The notes beneath the pieces are model-generated. The model was not told the origin of the DNA, ran no database searches, and saw only the letters and a list, made by a program, of their open reading frames with translations. The translations under genes were made by a program, and so were the position numbers. This document shows positions 1 through 7,862 of a stretch of 64,000 bases of DNA, piece after piece (position 1 is the first letter of the stretch; every line of letters starts with the position of its first letter). The stretch covers positions 1 through 64,000 of the forward strand of contig NZ_BMTP01000008.1 in NCBI RefSeq assembly GCF_014649735.1, written 5' to 3'. The DNA is from Streptomyces lavendofoliae. Lineage in GTDB: Bacteria > Actinomycetota > Actinomycetes > Streptomycetales > Streptomycetaceae.

Positions 1-130
1 TGGTCATCGACTGCACCGACACGGGCGCGTCCCCGCCCACGGCCACCGAGCCGACCTGGATCTTGCGGCTGACACGGCGGTCGGCCAGCTTGGTCGGAAC
101 GGACGGGATACCGAGAGAAATCGCGGTCAT
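1..130 (-). CDS. ispG: 4-hydroxy-3-methylbut-2-enyl diphosphate synthase, N-terminal part (cut by window edge)
   Basis: Only the first 43 residues are present, because the gene runs off the left edge. They read MTAISLGIPSVP, then TKLADRRVSRKIQVGSVAVG and a region ending PVSVQSMT, which is the usual start of IspG/GcpE in actinobacteria. The family makes HMBPP from cyclic MEcPP with a 4Fe-4S cluster in the MEP isoprenoid pathway. The neighbouring dxr belongs to the same pathway and the three genes share a strand, which supports the call. The ATG at 128-130 follows a hairpin at 210-239, so the gene may have its own promoter in the 138 bp before it. Confidence 0.9.
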   Translation of the reverse strand, partial: MTAISLGIPSVPTKLADRRVSRKIQVGSVAVGGDAPVSVQSMT

Positions 131-209
131 CTGCTGTGCAACCCCAAGGTGTGGATCGAGGTCCCGAGATCGGCGGGCTCCGCCTTCGAGATTACAGCCC
201 CCCGATGAC

Positions 210-239
210 ACGGCCGGACACCGCGGGGAGTCCGGCCGT
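210..239 (-). terminator. Hairpin after the site-2 protease gene
   Basis: A perfect 10-bp inverted repeat (210-219 with 230-239, 10-nt loop) lies between the stop of the protease gene and the ispG start. There is no clear T-run, as is common for Streptomyces terminators. It may end or attenuate the dxr-protease transcript before ispG. Confidence 0.5.
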
Positions 240-268
240 TGTCGTTCACGCGTACGTACGCCGCCTGA

Positions 269-1570
269 CTATGAGATTTTCACCGGGTTGACGATGTCCG
301 CCACCAGCACGAGCAGCGTGAAGCAGATGAAGATCCCCGCCACCACGTAGGCGACCGGCATCAGCTTGGCGACGTCGAACGGTCCCGGGTCGGGCCGCCG
401 GAAGACCTTCGCCACGTTCCGGCGCAGGGACTCCCAGAGCGCGCCCGCGATGTGCCCGCCGTCCAGGGGCAGCAGGGGCAGCATGTTGAACAGGAAGAGG
501 GAGAGGTTGAATCCGGCCAGCAGCGTGAGGAACGTCGCGATGATGTTCTGCGTGGGGATGTCCAGGTTCATCACCTCGCCGCTGATCCGGGCGGCACCGA
601 CGACGCCCACCGGGGAGTCCGCCTTGCGCTCGCCGTCGCTGAACGCCGCGTTCCACAGGTCCGGGACCTTGGAGGGCAGGGCGACGATGGACTCGGCACC
701 GTTCTCGATCATGTCGCCCATGCGGTCCACGGACTGGCCGAAGCTGAGCGGCAGGATCTCCGTCTTGGCGGCGAAGCCGAGGTAGCCGGCCTGGATGTAC
801 GTGTCGGCGACGACCTCGCCGTCCTCGTCCTTCCGGGGGACCTCGTTCTCGATGAGCGTGGGGTGGAGCGTCAGCTCCTTGCCGTCGCGGACGACGGTGA
901 GGTCGGCGGGGCCGATGGTGTCGCGGATGCGCTGGGAGAGGGTCGCCCAGTCGTCGACGGGCTTGCCGTCGAAGGCGACGATCCTGTCGCCCGGCTTGAG
1001 CCCGGCGGCGTGCGCCGGGGAGACCGGGTCGCTCTTGGCGCAGGTGTCGCGCTTCTCGCTCTGCTCGATGACGCATTTCTGTACGCCGGCGACCTCCGTC
1101 GTCTGGGTCGCGTACCCGAAGGTCATCGAGACGCCGAGGAAGATCGCGACGGCGAGGACCAGGTTCATGAAGGGTCCGGCGAACATCACGATGACGCGCT
1201 TCCAGGGCTTGCGCGTGTAGAACAGCCGCGTCTCGTCGCCCGGCTGGAGCTCCTCGTACGCCGCCGACCTGGCGTCCTCGATCATGCCGCGGAACGGGGA
1301 GGTGGAGCGCGCCTCTATGCGGCCGTCGTCGCCGGGCGGGAACATGCCGATCATGCGGATGTAGCCGCCCGCGGGGATGGCCTTGATGCCGTACTCCGTC
1401 TCGCCCTTCTTGCGCGACCAGACGGTGGGGCCGAAGCCCACCATGTACTGCGGCACCCGGATGCCGAAGAGCTTGGCCGTGGACAGGTGGCCGAGTTCGT
1501 GCCAGGCGATCGAGAACAGCAGCCCGACGCCGAAGAGCGCGATGCCGAGGATCGTCAGAAGAATCGTCAT
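269..1570 (-). CDS. RseP-type site-2 protease, M50 family membrane zinc metalloprotease
   Basis: The 433-residue protein has HELGH at about residues 25-29 in the first membrane segment, the M50 zinc-binding motif, and LDGGH near residue 370, the second metal-ligand motif. Between them is a PDZ-like region (around residues 190-260, with LKPGDRIVAFDGKPV). Members cleave membrane-bound anti-sigma factors or other transmembrane substrates. The substrate here cannot be told from sequence. The start overlaps the dxr stop by 4 bp (ATGA type), so it is translationally coupled to dxr. The dxr-protease-ispG order is conserved in actinobacteria. Confidence 0.9.
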   Translation of the reverse strand: MTILLTILGIALFGVGLLFSIAWHELGHLSTAKLFGIRVPQYMVGFGPTVWSRKKGETEYGIKAIPAGGYIRMIGMFPPGDDGRIEARSTSPFRGMIEDARSAAYEELQPGDETRLFYTRKPWKRVIVMFAGPFMNLVLAVAIFLGVSMTFGYATQTTEVAGVQKCVIEQSEKRDTCAKSDPVSPAHAAGLKPGDRIVAFDGKPVDDWATLSQRIRDTIGPADLTVVRDGKELTLHPTLIENEVPRKDEDGEVVADTYIQAGYLGFAAKTEILPLSFGQSVDRMGDMIENGAESIVALPSKVPDLWNAAFSDGERKADSPVGVVGAARISGEVMNLDIPTQNIIATFLTLLAGFNLSLFLFNMLPLLPLDGGHIAGALWESLRRNVAKVFRRPDPGPFDVAKLMPVAYVVAGIFICFTLLVLVADIVNPVKIS

Positions 1571-2817
1571 GCGCGAGCCTCCGCGGTCGCCTTCGCCGTC
1601 AGTTCACGGGCCCGGGCACGTGCCCAGGTCTCCGCCTCCAGGACGTCCTGCATGGTCAGGGAGGTTCCCCCGGCCGGGGTGCCGTGCTCGGTCACCACGG
1701 CGGTGACCGTGTCCATGATGCCGTTGAAGGGGAGCCGGCCGGCGAGGAACGCCTCGACGCACTCCTCGTTGGCGGCGTTGAAGACGGCCGGGGCCGTGCC
1801 GCCGAGCTGCCCGACGTGGCGGGCGAGGCCGACGGAGGGGAAGGCTTCGGTGTCGAGCGGGAAGAACTCCCAGGTGGACGCCTTGGACCAGTCGAAGGCG
1901 GGCGCGGCGTCGGGGACGCGGTCGGGCCAGCCGATGCCGATGGCGATCGGGCCGCGCATGTCGGGCGGGGTGGCCTGGGCGAGGGTGGACCCGTCGGTGA
2001 ACTCGACCATGGAGTGGACGTACGACTGCGGGTGGACGACCACCTCGATGCGGTCGAAGGGGATGTCGTAGAGCAGGTGCGCCTCGATGACTTCCAGACC
2101 CTTGTTGACGAGCGTCGCGCTGTTCACCGTGATCACCGGGCCCATGGCCCAGGTGGGATGCGCGAGGGCGTCCTCGCGGGTGACGTGGGCCAGTTGCTCG
2201 CGGGTACGACCGCGGAAGGGGCCGCCGGACGCGGTGACGACCAGTTTCCGGACGTCGGTGCGGGTACCGGCGGCGAGCGCCTGGAAGAGCGCGGCGTGCT
2301 CGGAGTCGACCGGGATGATCTGGCCCGGCTTGGCGACGGCCTTCACCAGCGGACCGCCGACGATCAGCGACTCCTTGTTCGCGAGGGCCAGGGTCCGGCC
2401 CGCTTCGAGAGCGGCGAGGGTCGGCGCGAGGCCGATGGAGCCGGTGATGCCGTTGAGCACGGTGTGGCATTCGGAAGCGGCCACCTGGGTGGCGGCCTCC
2501 GGTCCGGCGAGGATCTCGGGCAGCGGCTCGGTGCCGTACTGCTCCCTCAGCGCCTCCCGCAGCGCGGGCACGGCCTCCTCGCGCGCCACGGCCACCGTAC
2601 GCACCCGGAGCCGGCGCGCCTGCTCGGCCAGGAGCCCGGCCCGGCCGCCGGCGGCGGACAGGGCGGTGACGCGGAAGCGGTCGGGGTTGCGCAGCACCAG
2701 GTCGATGGCCTGGGTGCCGATGGACCCGGTGGAGCCGAGGACGACGACGTCCCGGCGGCCTTCGGCGGGATCGAAGGCGATGTGCGGGTCTGCGAGGGGG
2801 GCTGGGCTGTCGCTCAT
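1567..2817 (-). CDS. dxr: 1-deoxy-D-xylulose 5-phosphate reductoisomerase
   Basis: This 416-residue enzyme converts DXP to MEP, the committed step of the non-mevalonate isoprenoid pathway. The NADPH-binding start VVLGSTGSIGTQAIDLV is at about residues 25-41. Other family blocks are GLAPTLAALEAGRTLALANK, the metal-binding DSEHAALFQ, TASGGPFRGR, and HPQSYVHSMVEFTDGS. Length is close to the family norm (about 400) with a short N-terminal extension. The ATG at 2817 is preceded by GGGGGC. It overlaps the downstream protease gene by 4 bp. The neighbouring ispG works later in the same pathway. Confidence 0.96.
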   Translation of the reverse strand: MSDSPAPLADPHIAFDPAEGRRDVVVLGSTGSIGTQAIDLVLRNPDRFRVTALSAAGGRAGLLAEQARRLRVRTVAVAREEAVPALREALREQYGTEPLPEILAGPEAATQVAASECHTVLNGITGSIGLAPTLAALEAGRTLALANKESLIVGGPLVKAVAKPGQIIPVDSEHAALFQALAAGTRTDVRKLVVTASGGPFRGRTREQLAHVTREDALAHPTWAMGPVITVNSATLVNKGLEVIEAHLLYDIPFDRIEVVVHPQSYVHSMVEFTDGSTLAQATPPDMRGPIAIGIGWPDRVPDAAPAFDWSKASTWEFFPLDTEAFPSVGLARHVGQLGGTAPAVFNAANEECVEAFLAGRLPFNGIMDTVTAVVTEHGTPAGGTSLTMQDVLEAETWARARARELTAKATAEARA

Positions 2818-2935
2818 GCCCCCATTCTTGCCGCATCCGCGCCCCGCCCGGACGCGGCATCCCCTTTTCAGCGCCCGGTTAGCCCGCGGAGCGCCCCGGC
2901 CGGCCCCGGCGCTCCCCCGCCCGGTCGCCCGCCCC

Positions 2936-4171
2936 TCACGGCCGCAGCGCGTTCTCCCAGTGGGCGTGGAAGCCGGGGAAGGTCTTGCGTACGCAACCGG
3001 GGTCGTCGAAGGAGATTCCGGGGGTGCGCAGCCCGGTGACGGCGAACGACATCACGATGCGGTGGTCGCCGTGGGTGACGATCTCGGCCGGACGGGGTGT
3101 GCCCGGGTGGATCTCGATGTGGTCGGGGCCGGTGGTGACCGTGATGCCGAGGCGGCGCAGGTTGTCGGCGCAGACCTCCAGCCGGTCGCACTCCTTGACG
3201 CGGGTGTTGGCGACGTCCTCGATACGGACGGGGCCGTCGGCGTACGGGGCGAGGGCGGCGAGGGTGGGCATGGTGTCGGAGATGTCCCGCATGTTCACGG
3301 TGAGGCCGTGGAGGCGGCCGGTGCCGCGCACGGTGGTGCCGCCGGGGGTGACCGCGACGTCGGCGCCCATGCGGCGCAGGACGTCGACGAAGCCGAGGTC
3401 GCCCTGGAGGGCTCCGGTGCCGAGACCGGGGACGGTGACCTCGCGGCCGGTGAGGGCGGCGGCGGCGAAGAAGTAGCTCGCGGTGGAGGCGTCGGGCTCG
3501 ACGGCGTAGGTGGTGGCGCGGTAGCCGGTGGGCGGGACGGTGAAGACGTCGCCCTCGCGGGTCGGCCGGGCGCCGAAGGAGCGCATCATCGCGAGGGTGA
3601 TGTCGACGTACGGCTCCGAGACCAGGTCCGTGACGGTGACCGACAGGCCCTCGGCGGTGAGCGGGCCGAGCATCAGCAGGGCGGTGAGGTACTGCGACGA
3701 CTGTCCCGCGTCCAGGGTGACCGCGCCGCCCTTGACGCCACGGGCGGCGATCCGCAGCGGGTGGTGGCCCTCGGCCTCCTCGTGGCGCAGGTCGACGCCC
3801 AGGGTGCGCAGGGCCTCGGTGAGCGGCGCGAGGGGGCGGCGGCGCATCTGCGCGGAGGCGTCGAAGCGGAAGTCGCCGTGCCCGGCGGCGGCGAGCGTGG
3901 GCAGGAAGCGGGCGGTGGTGGCGCCGTCGCGGCAGTACACGTCGGCGCTCGCCGCGGCGGGGCCGGCGGGGCGGCCCCGGACGCGCCACGCGCCGGGTGC
4001 GCGCTCGACCTCGTACCCGAGGACGGCGAGACCCTCGGCGAACCCCTCGGTGTCGTCGGAGGCGAGGGGGCCGACGAGCGTGGTGGTGCCCTCGGCCGCG
4101 GCGGCGAGGAACAGCGCGCGGGCGGTGACGGACTTGGAGCCGGGGATGTCGATGACGGTCACGGCGCCCAT
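2936..4171 (-). CDS. EPSP synthase-like protein (3-phosphoshikimate 1-carboxyvinyltransferase family)
   Basis: The 411-residue protein has the family blocks: PGSKSVTARAL at the start (the shikimate/PEP-binding Lys is kept, but TAR replaces the usual TNR), RDGATTARFLPTLAAAG, DAGQSSQYLTALLML, RDISDTMPTLAALAP with the catalytic Asp, KECDRLEVCADNLR and HGDHRIVMSFAVTG. All look intact. Several blocks differ from housekeeping AroA (GATTARF for the usual GNAGT-RFL; FDASAQMRRRP), so this is probably a divergent paralogue. The frame extends upstream to 4567, but similarity begins at ATG 4171. It is divergent from an IclR regulator. It could act in shikimate metabolism or on another enolpyruvyl acceptor. 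Confidence 0.8.
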   Translation of the reverse strand: MGAVTVIDIPGSKSVTARALFLAAAAEGTTTLVGPLASDDTEGFAEGLAVLGYEVERAPGAWRVRGRPAGPAAASADVYCRDGATTARFLPTLAAAGHGDFRFDASAQMRRRPLAPLTEALRTLGVDLRHEEAEGHHPLRIAARGVKGGAVTLDAGQSSQYLTALLMLGPLTAEGLSVTVTDLVSEPYVDITLAMMRSFGARPTREGDVFTVPPTGYRATTYAVEPDASTASYFFAAAALTGREVTVPGLGTGALQGDLGFVDVLRRMGADVAVTPGGTTVRGTGRLHGLTVNMRDISDTMPTLAALAPYADGPVRIEDVANTRVKECDRLEVCADNLRRLGITVTTGPDHIEIHPGTPRPAEIVTHGDHRIVMSFAVTGLRTPGISFDDPGCVRKTFPGFHAHWENALRP

Positions 4172-4340
4172 CCTGCCGTCCGGGCCGGGACGGCCGCCGG
4201 GCGTCTCATGTGCTGGGCGGCGCCGGTGGTGCCGGGGGAGGTGGTGGGAGTCCTGGGGTGCCGGGCGGGCGGCTGCGTTCGCGCGTGTGTGGGCGGGGCG
4301 ACACGGCGGAACGGTTTCGCCCGGCGCGCCGGTCCGGGGA

Positions 4341-4361
4341 ACATGGTCGCGGACACCATGT
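4341..4361. promoter_or_regulatory. Inverted repeat, candidate operator upstream of the IclR gene
   Basis: Perfect 7-bp arms ACATGGT and ACCATGT are separated by 7 nt. The repeat sits in the 250-bp space between the divergent EPSP-synthase-like gene and the IclR regulator, about 60 bp before the IclR start. Spacing and symmetry suit a dimeric regulator, so autoregulation is possible. No binding data can be read from sequence alone. Confidence 0.45.
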
Positions 4362-4421
4362 GCCGGGGCCGCGCGGTTGTTTCGGGGGACGCGGCCGGGC
4401 CACGTCATCCGGGGGGATGCC

Positions 4422-5096
4422 ATGGAGACAGCCGTAGCCACGCGGACGGCCGGCAGGGGACGCGGGGTGCTGGAGGGGGCGTTCGCGCTGCTGGAGGCCC
4501 TGCGGCAGCACGGGCACGAGGCCGGGGTGACCGAACTGGCGGTGGCCTGCGGCGTACCCAAGAGCACCGCCCACCGGCTGCTGGAGCAGCTGGTGGCCCT
4601 GGAGGCCGTGGAGCGCCGCGGTCCGCGCTACCGGCTGGGCGCGCAGCTGTACCGGCTCGGCCAGGCGTGGCAGCCGCACCCGGGGCTGCGCGCGGCGGGG
4701 CGGCTGCCGTTGCACCGGTTGAGGGCGGCCACCGGAGGCAGTGCGGTGCTGGCGGTGCTGCGCGAGGAGCAGGCCCTGACCGTGTGTTCGGTGCCCGGCC
4801 GGGTGGAGCCGCTGGCGCCGGTCCGCGACGGCGAGGCGTTCTCGCTGGACACGGCGCTGGGCAGGGCGCTGCGGGGGCCGGTGCGCGGCGGGGCCGTGCT
4901 GGACCGGGAGGACGTGGTGGCCGGGGTGTGCTGTGCCGCGCTGCCGGTGCGGTCGCCGGCGGGCACCGTGGTGGGGGCGGTGGCCGCGATGGTCGAGGCC
5001 GGTCAGCGGCTGGAGGTGGTGACGGGCCGGGTGGCCGAAGCGGCCTCCGCCGTCTCCCGCGCGCTGGTCCGGTCGGGGGCGGACCCGGCGCCGTGA
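4422..5096 (+). CDS. IclR-family transcriptional regulator
   Basis: The 224-residue protein has an N-terminal winged HTH (about residues 12-70; GVTELAVACGVPKSTAHRLL is the recognition region) and a shortened effector-binding domain with the VRDGEAFSLDTALGRAL and CCAALPVRSPAGTVVGAVA blocks seen in IclR C-domains. It is a little shorter than the usual 250 residues. The start is ATG 4422, because a run of six G lies 5 nt upstream; the longer frame from 3528 is antisense shadow. It is divergent from the EPSP-synthase-like gene, which it may control. The dyad at 4341-4361 is a candidate site. Confidence 0.85.
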   Translation: METAVATRTAGRGRGVLEGAFALLEALRQHGHEAGVTELAVACGVPKSTAHRLLEQLVALEAVERRGPRYRLGAQLYRLGQAWQPHPGLRAAGRLPLHRLRAATGGSAVLAVLREEQALTVCSVPGRVEPLAPVRDGEAFSLDTALGRALRGPVRGGAVLDREDVVAGVCCAALPVRSPAGTVVGAVAAMVEAGQRLEVVTGRVAEAASAVSRALVRSGADPAP

Positions 5097-5239
5097 GGAC
5101 GTCGCCCGGCGCGTCCCGCTCAGTGGAACGCGCGTAGATGCGGGGCGGCCGCAGCGGGCACGGTGGAGTCGTGCCGGGGGACGGCACGGGCCCCGCGGAA
5201 CGACGCGGGACCACCACACCACCATGGGGGATGACGACA

Positions 5240-5692
5240 ATGCGTGGAATCGCTCGAGTGGCCGCGGCCGCCTTCCTCTCGATCGCCGGGTTCGCCGGGA
5301 CGGCCCAGGCCGAGCCGATCGACTACGTCCGGATCGAGCTGCTGGAGCTGACCTGCCACCAGCAGAGCGAGGGTGACCACGACGAGACGTACCTGAAGGT
5401 CACCGACGCCAACGGCAACGCCGTGAAGGTGTGGCCGGGCAGCGTCAAGTACCAGACGATGGGCCCGGGTTACGTGCGGTCGATGACCGACGGCAACGGC
5501 AACGCGGCCCTGGTCCTCGGCAAGCAGCAGGCGCGCACCATGACGCTGTGGGACTACGACACGACCAGCGGCGACGACAAGCTGGGCTCGACGCTCGCCA
5601 CCGGCAGCGAGGCGGGGGCCGAGATCCAGTACCGCTCGCTCGAGGGGTCCGGCGGCGTCTACACCATCGCGTACCGGGTCATCGACATCTGA
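5240..5692 (+). CDS. Small secreted protein of unknown function
   Basis: I do not recognise the family. The start ATG 5240 is preferred over ATG 5231 because GGGGG lies 9 nt upstream. The 150-residue product begins with a Sec signal peptide (MRGIARV, a hydrophobic AAAAFLSIAGFAG, then TAQA before EPID), giving a mature protein of about 126 residues. The mature part is acidic and rich in short polar turns such as DANGNAV, SGDDKLGS and GSGGVY. It ends VIDI and has a single Cys (TCHQ). A small beta-sandwich fold is plausible. It faces the acyl-CoA dehydrogenase gene, with a palindrome between their ends. Confidence 0.7.
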   Translation: MRGIARVAAAAFLSIAGFAGTAQAEPIDYVRIELLELTCHQQSEGDHDETYLKVTDANGNAVKVWPGSVKYQTMGPGYVRSMTDGNGNAALVLGKQQARTMTLWDYDTTSGDDKLGSTLATGSEAGAEIQYRSLEGSGGVYTIAYRVIDI

Positions 5693-5697
5693 CGGTC

Positions 5698-5715
5698 CCC
5701 GGCGGCGCCGCCGGG
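5698..5715. terminator. GC palindrome between convergent genes
   Basis: An 18-nt perfect palindrome starts 5 nt after the secreted-protein stop, in the 73-bp gap before the convergent acyl-CoA dehydrogenase end. It may act as a bidirectional terminator. Confidence 0.4.
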
Positions 5716-5765
5716 CGGGTGCGGTCCACCCGTCCGGCGGCGCTCCGTGCGCCGTACCGGCGCGG

Positions 5766-7703
5766 TCAGCGGATGGGGCGGTGCACGTTCTCCCTGTCCG
5801 ACGGGCCGGGGGTGGCGTCGGCGATCCAGGCGCCGTCGCCGCTGGGGTCGAGGATGCCCTCCTCCAGCCAGGTGTACGTGCCGGACAGCACTCCCTTGAC
5901 GACCGTGCGGTCGAGGTCGTCCGTGTTGGTCCACAGCCGGCCGAACAGCTCCTCCACGCGGATGCGGGACTGGCGGCAGAAGGCGTCCGCCAGCTGGTAC
6001 GCCTCGCGCCCGTGGTCGCCGGTGGAGCGCAGGAGTTCCGCGCGCACGCAGGCGGCGCTCATCGCGAACAGCTCGGCGCCGATGTCGACGATCCGGCCGA
6101 GGAAGCCCTGCTTGGTCTCCATGCGGCCCTGCCAGCGGGACATGGCGTAGAAGGTCGAGCGGGCCAGCTTCCGGGAGGTGCGTTCGACGTAGCGGAGGTG
6201 GGTGGACAGGTCGGTGTGACCGGCGGGGTGGAAGTCGCCGTACGAGAGCGGCAGCCGGCCCGGCCCGGCCACGAGCTTCGGCAGCCAGCGGGCGTAGAAG
6301 ACGCCGGCCCGGGCGCCGGCCTTCGCCTTGTCGCCGAGCGTCTTGTCGGGGTCGATGATGTCGCCGGCGACCGCGAGGTGGGCGTCGACGGCCTCGCGGG
6401 CGATCAGCAGGTGCATGATCTCGGTGGAGCCCTCGAAGATGCGGTTGATCCGCAGGTCGCGCAGGAGCTGTTCGGCGGGGACGGCGCGCTCGCCGCGGGC
6501 GGCGAGGGACTCGGCGGTCTCGTAGCCGCGGCCGCCGCGGATCTGGACGAGTTCGTCGGCGATGAGCCAGGCCATCTCGGAGCCGTAGAGCTTGGCCAGG
6601 GCGGCTTCGATGCGGATGTCGTTGCGGTCCTCGTCGGCCATCTGGCTGGAGAGGTCGACGACGGCTTCGAGGGCGAAGGTGGTGGCGGCGATGAAGGAGA
6701 TCTTGGCGCCGACGGCCTCGTGGTGGGCGACGGGCTTGCCCCACTGTTCACGGACCGAGGTCCATTCGCGGGCGATCTTGAGGCACCACTTGCCGGCGCC
6801 GACGCACATGGCGGGCAGGGAGAGGCGCCCGGTGTTGAGGGTGGTGAGCGCGATCTTCAGGCCGGCGCCCTCGGGGCCGATGCGGTTGGCGGCGGGGACG
6901 CGGACCCGGTGGAAGCGGGTGACACCGTTCTCCAGGCCGCGCAGGCCCATGAAGGAGTTGCGGTTCTCGACGGTCACACCCTCCGAGCCGGCCTCGACGA
7001 TGAACGCGGTGATGCCGCCCTTGTGGCCCTCGGACTTCGGTACGCGGGCCATGACGACCATCAGGTCGGCGACGACACCGTTGGTGGTCCACAGCTTGAC
7101 GCCGTCGATGACGTACTCGTCGCCGTCCGGTACGGCGGTGGTGGCGAGGCGCGCGGGGTCGGACCCGACGTCGGGTTCGGTGAGGAGGAAGGCGGAGATG
7201 TCGGTGCGGGCCAGGCGCGGGAGGTAGGTCTCCTTCTGCTCGGGGGTGCCGAACTGCTTGAGCGGCTGCGGCAGCCCGATCGACTGGTGGGCGGAGAGCA
7301 GGGCGCCGACGGCCGGGCTGACCGAGCCGACGAGGGCGAGGGCCTTGTTGTAGTACACCTGGGTGAGGCCGAGACCGCCGTACTTGGTGTCGATCTTCAT
7401 CCCGAGGGCGCCGATCTCCTTGAGGCCGTCGATGACGGCGTCGGGGATGCGGGCCTCCCGCTCGATCAGGGCGCCGTCGATCTTCGTCTCGCAGAAGTCG
7501 CGCAGTTTGGCCAGGAACTCCTCGCCCCGCTGGGCCTGTTCCGTGGCCGGCATGGGATGCGGGTGGATCAGGTCGAGCCGGAACCGGCCGAGGAACAGTT
7601 CCTTGGCGAAGCTGGGCTTGCGCCAGTCCTGTTCACGGGCGGCCTCGGCGACCTGCCGGGCTTCGCGCTCGGAGACCTTGGGCTGGTGGTGGGGGCCGGA
7701 CAT
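5766..7703 (-). CDS. Acyl-CoA dehydrogenase with C-terminal extension
   Basis: This 645-residue flavoprotein oxidises acyl-CoA thioesters at the alpha-beta bond. The acyl-CoA dehydrogenase core spans about residues 55-455, with FLLTEPDVGSDPARLATTAV, FIVEAGSEGVTVENR and the C-terminal catalytic block RINRIFEGSTEIMHL (Glu in FEGS). A further 190 residues follow, like very-long-chain-type enzymes or the long actinobacterial FadE group. The ATG at 7703 follows GAGGTGAG at good spacing. It stands alone on its strand. Chain-length preference is not visible. Confidence 0.9.
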   Translation of the reverse strand: MSGPHHQPKVSEREARQVAEAAREQDWRKPSFAKELFLGRFRLDLIHPHPMPATEQAQRGEEFLAKLRDFCETKIDGALIEREARIPDAVIDGLKEIGALGMKIDTKYGGLGLTQVYYNKALALVGSVSPAVGALLSAHQSIGLPQPLKQFGTPEQKETYLPRLARTDISAFLLTEPDVGSDPARLATTAVPDGDEYVIDGVKLWTTNGVVADLMVVMARVPKSEGHKGGITAFIVEAGSEGVTVENRNSFMGLRGLENGVTRFHRVRVPAANRIGPEGAGLKIALTTLNTGRLSLPAMCVGAGKWCLKIAREWTSVREQWGKPVAHHEAVGAKISFIAATTFALEAVVDLSSQMADEDRNDIRIEAALAKLYGSEMAWLIADELVQIRGGRGYETAESLAARGERAVPAEQLLRDLRINRIFEGSTEIMHLLIAREAVDAHLAVAGDIIDPDKTLGDKAKAGARAGVFYARWLPKLVAGPGRLPLSYGDFHPAGHTDLSTHLRYVERTSRKLARSTFYAMSRWQGRMETKQGFLGRIVDIGAELFAMSAACVRAELLRSTGDHGREAYQLADAFCRQSRIRVEELFGRLWTNTDDLDRTVVKGVLSGTYTWLEEGILDPSGDGAWIADATPGPSDRENVHRPIR

Positions 7704-7798
7704 GGGGGCTCACCTCGCCGCGTTCGGGGGCGGCCGGCCGGTGGTCCCGCCGACCGGTGCTACTCGACCGTATTACCCGATAACAGCGCGTACGAAAA

Positions 7799-7835
7799 GG
7801 CGGCCGGAGCCCCCGCACAGTGGGCTCCGGCCGCC
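7799..7835 (-). terminator. Rho-independent terminator after the aldehyde dehydrogenase gene
   Basis: A perfect 14-bp stem (7799-7812 with 7822-7835, 9-nt loop) is followed on the minus strand by TTTT. It lies 28 bp past the stop of the aldehyde dehydrogenase gene and matches an intrinsic terminator. The rest of this gap holds the acyl-CoA dehydrogenase promoter region, with the TA-rich dyad TTACCCGATAA near 7774. Confidence 0.8.
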
Positions 7836-7862
7836 GGTCTGGGCCGTACGAGTGACGTGCTG

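Noticed and set aside
452..2071. Long plus-strand frames over the protease and dxr genes
   Set aside because: Composition is Gly/Arg/Val-rich with no family features, typical antisense shadow in high-GC DNA; the minus-strand genes are clear.
4172..4567. A 132-residue N-terminal extension of the EPSP-synthase-like protein
   Set aside because: It is low-complexity Pro/Arg shadow of the IclR gene, and family similarity starts at ATG 4171.
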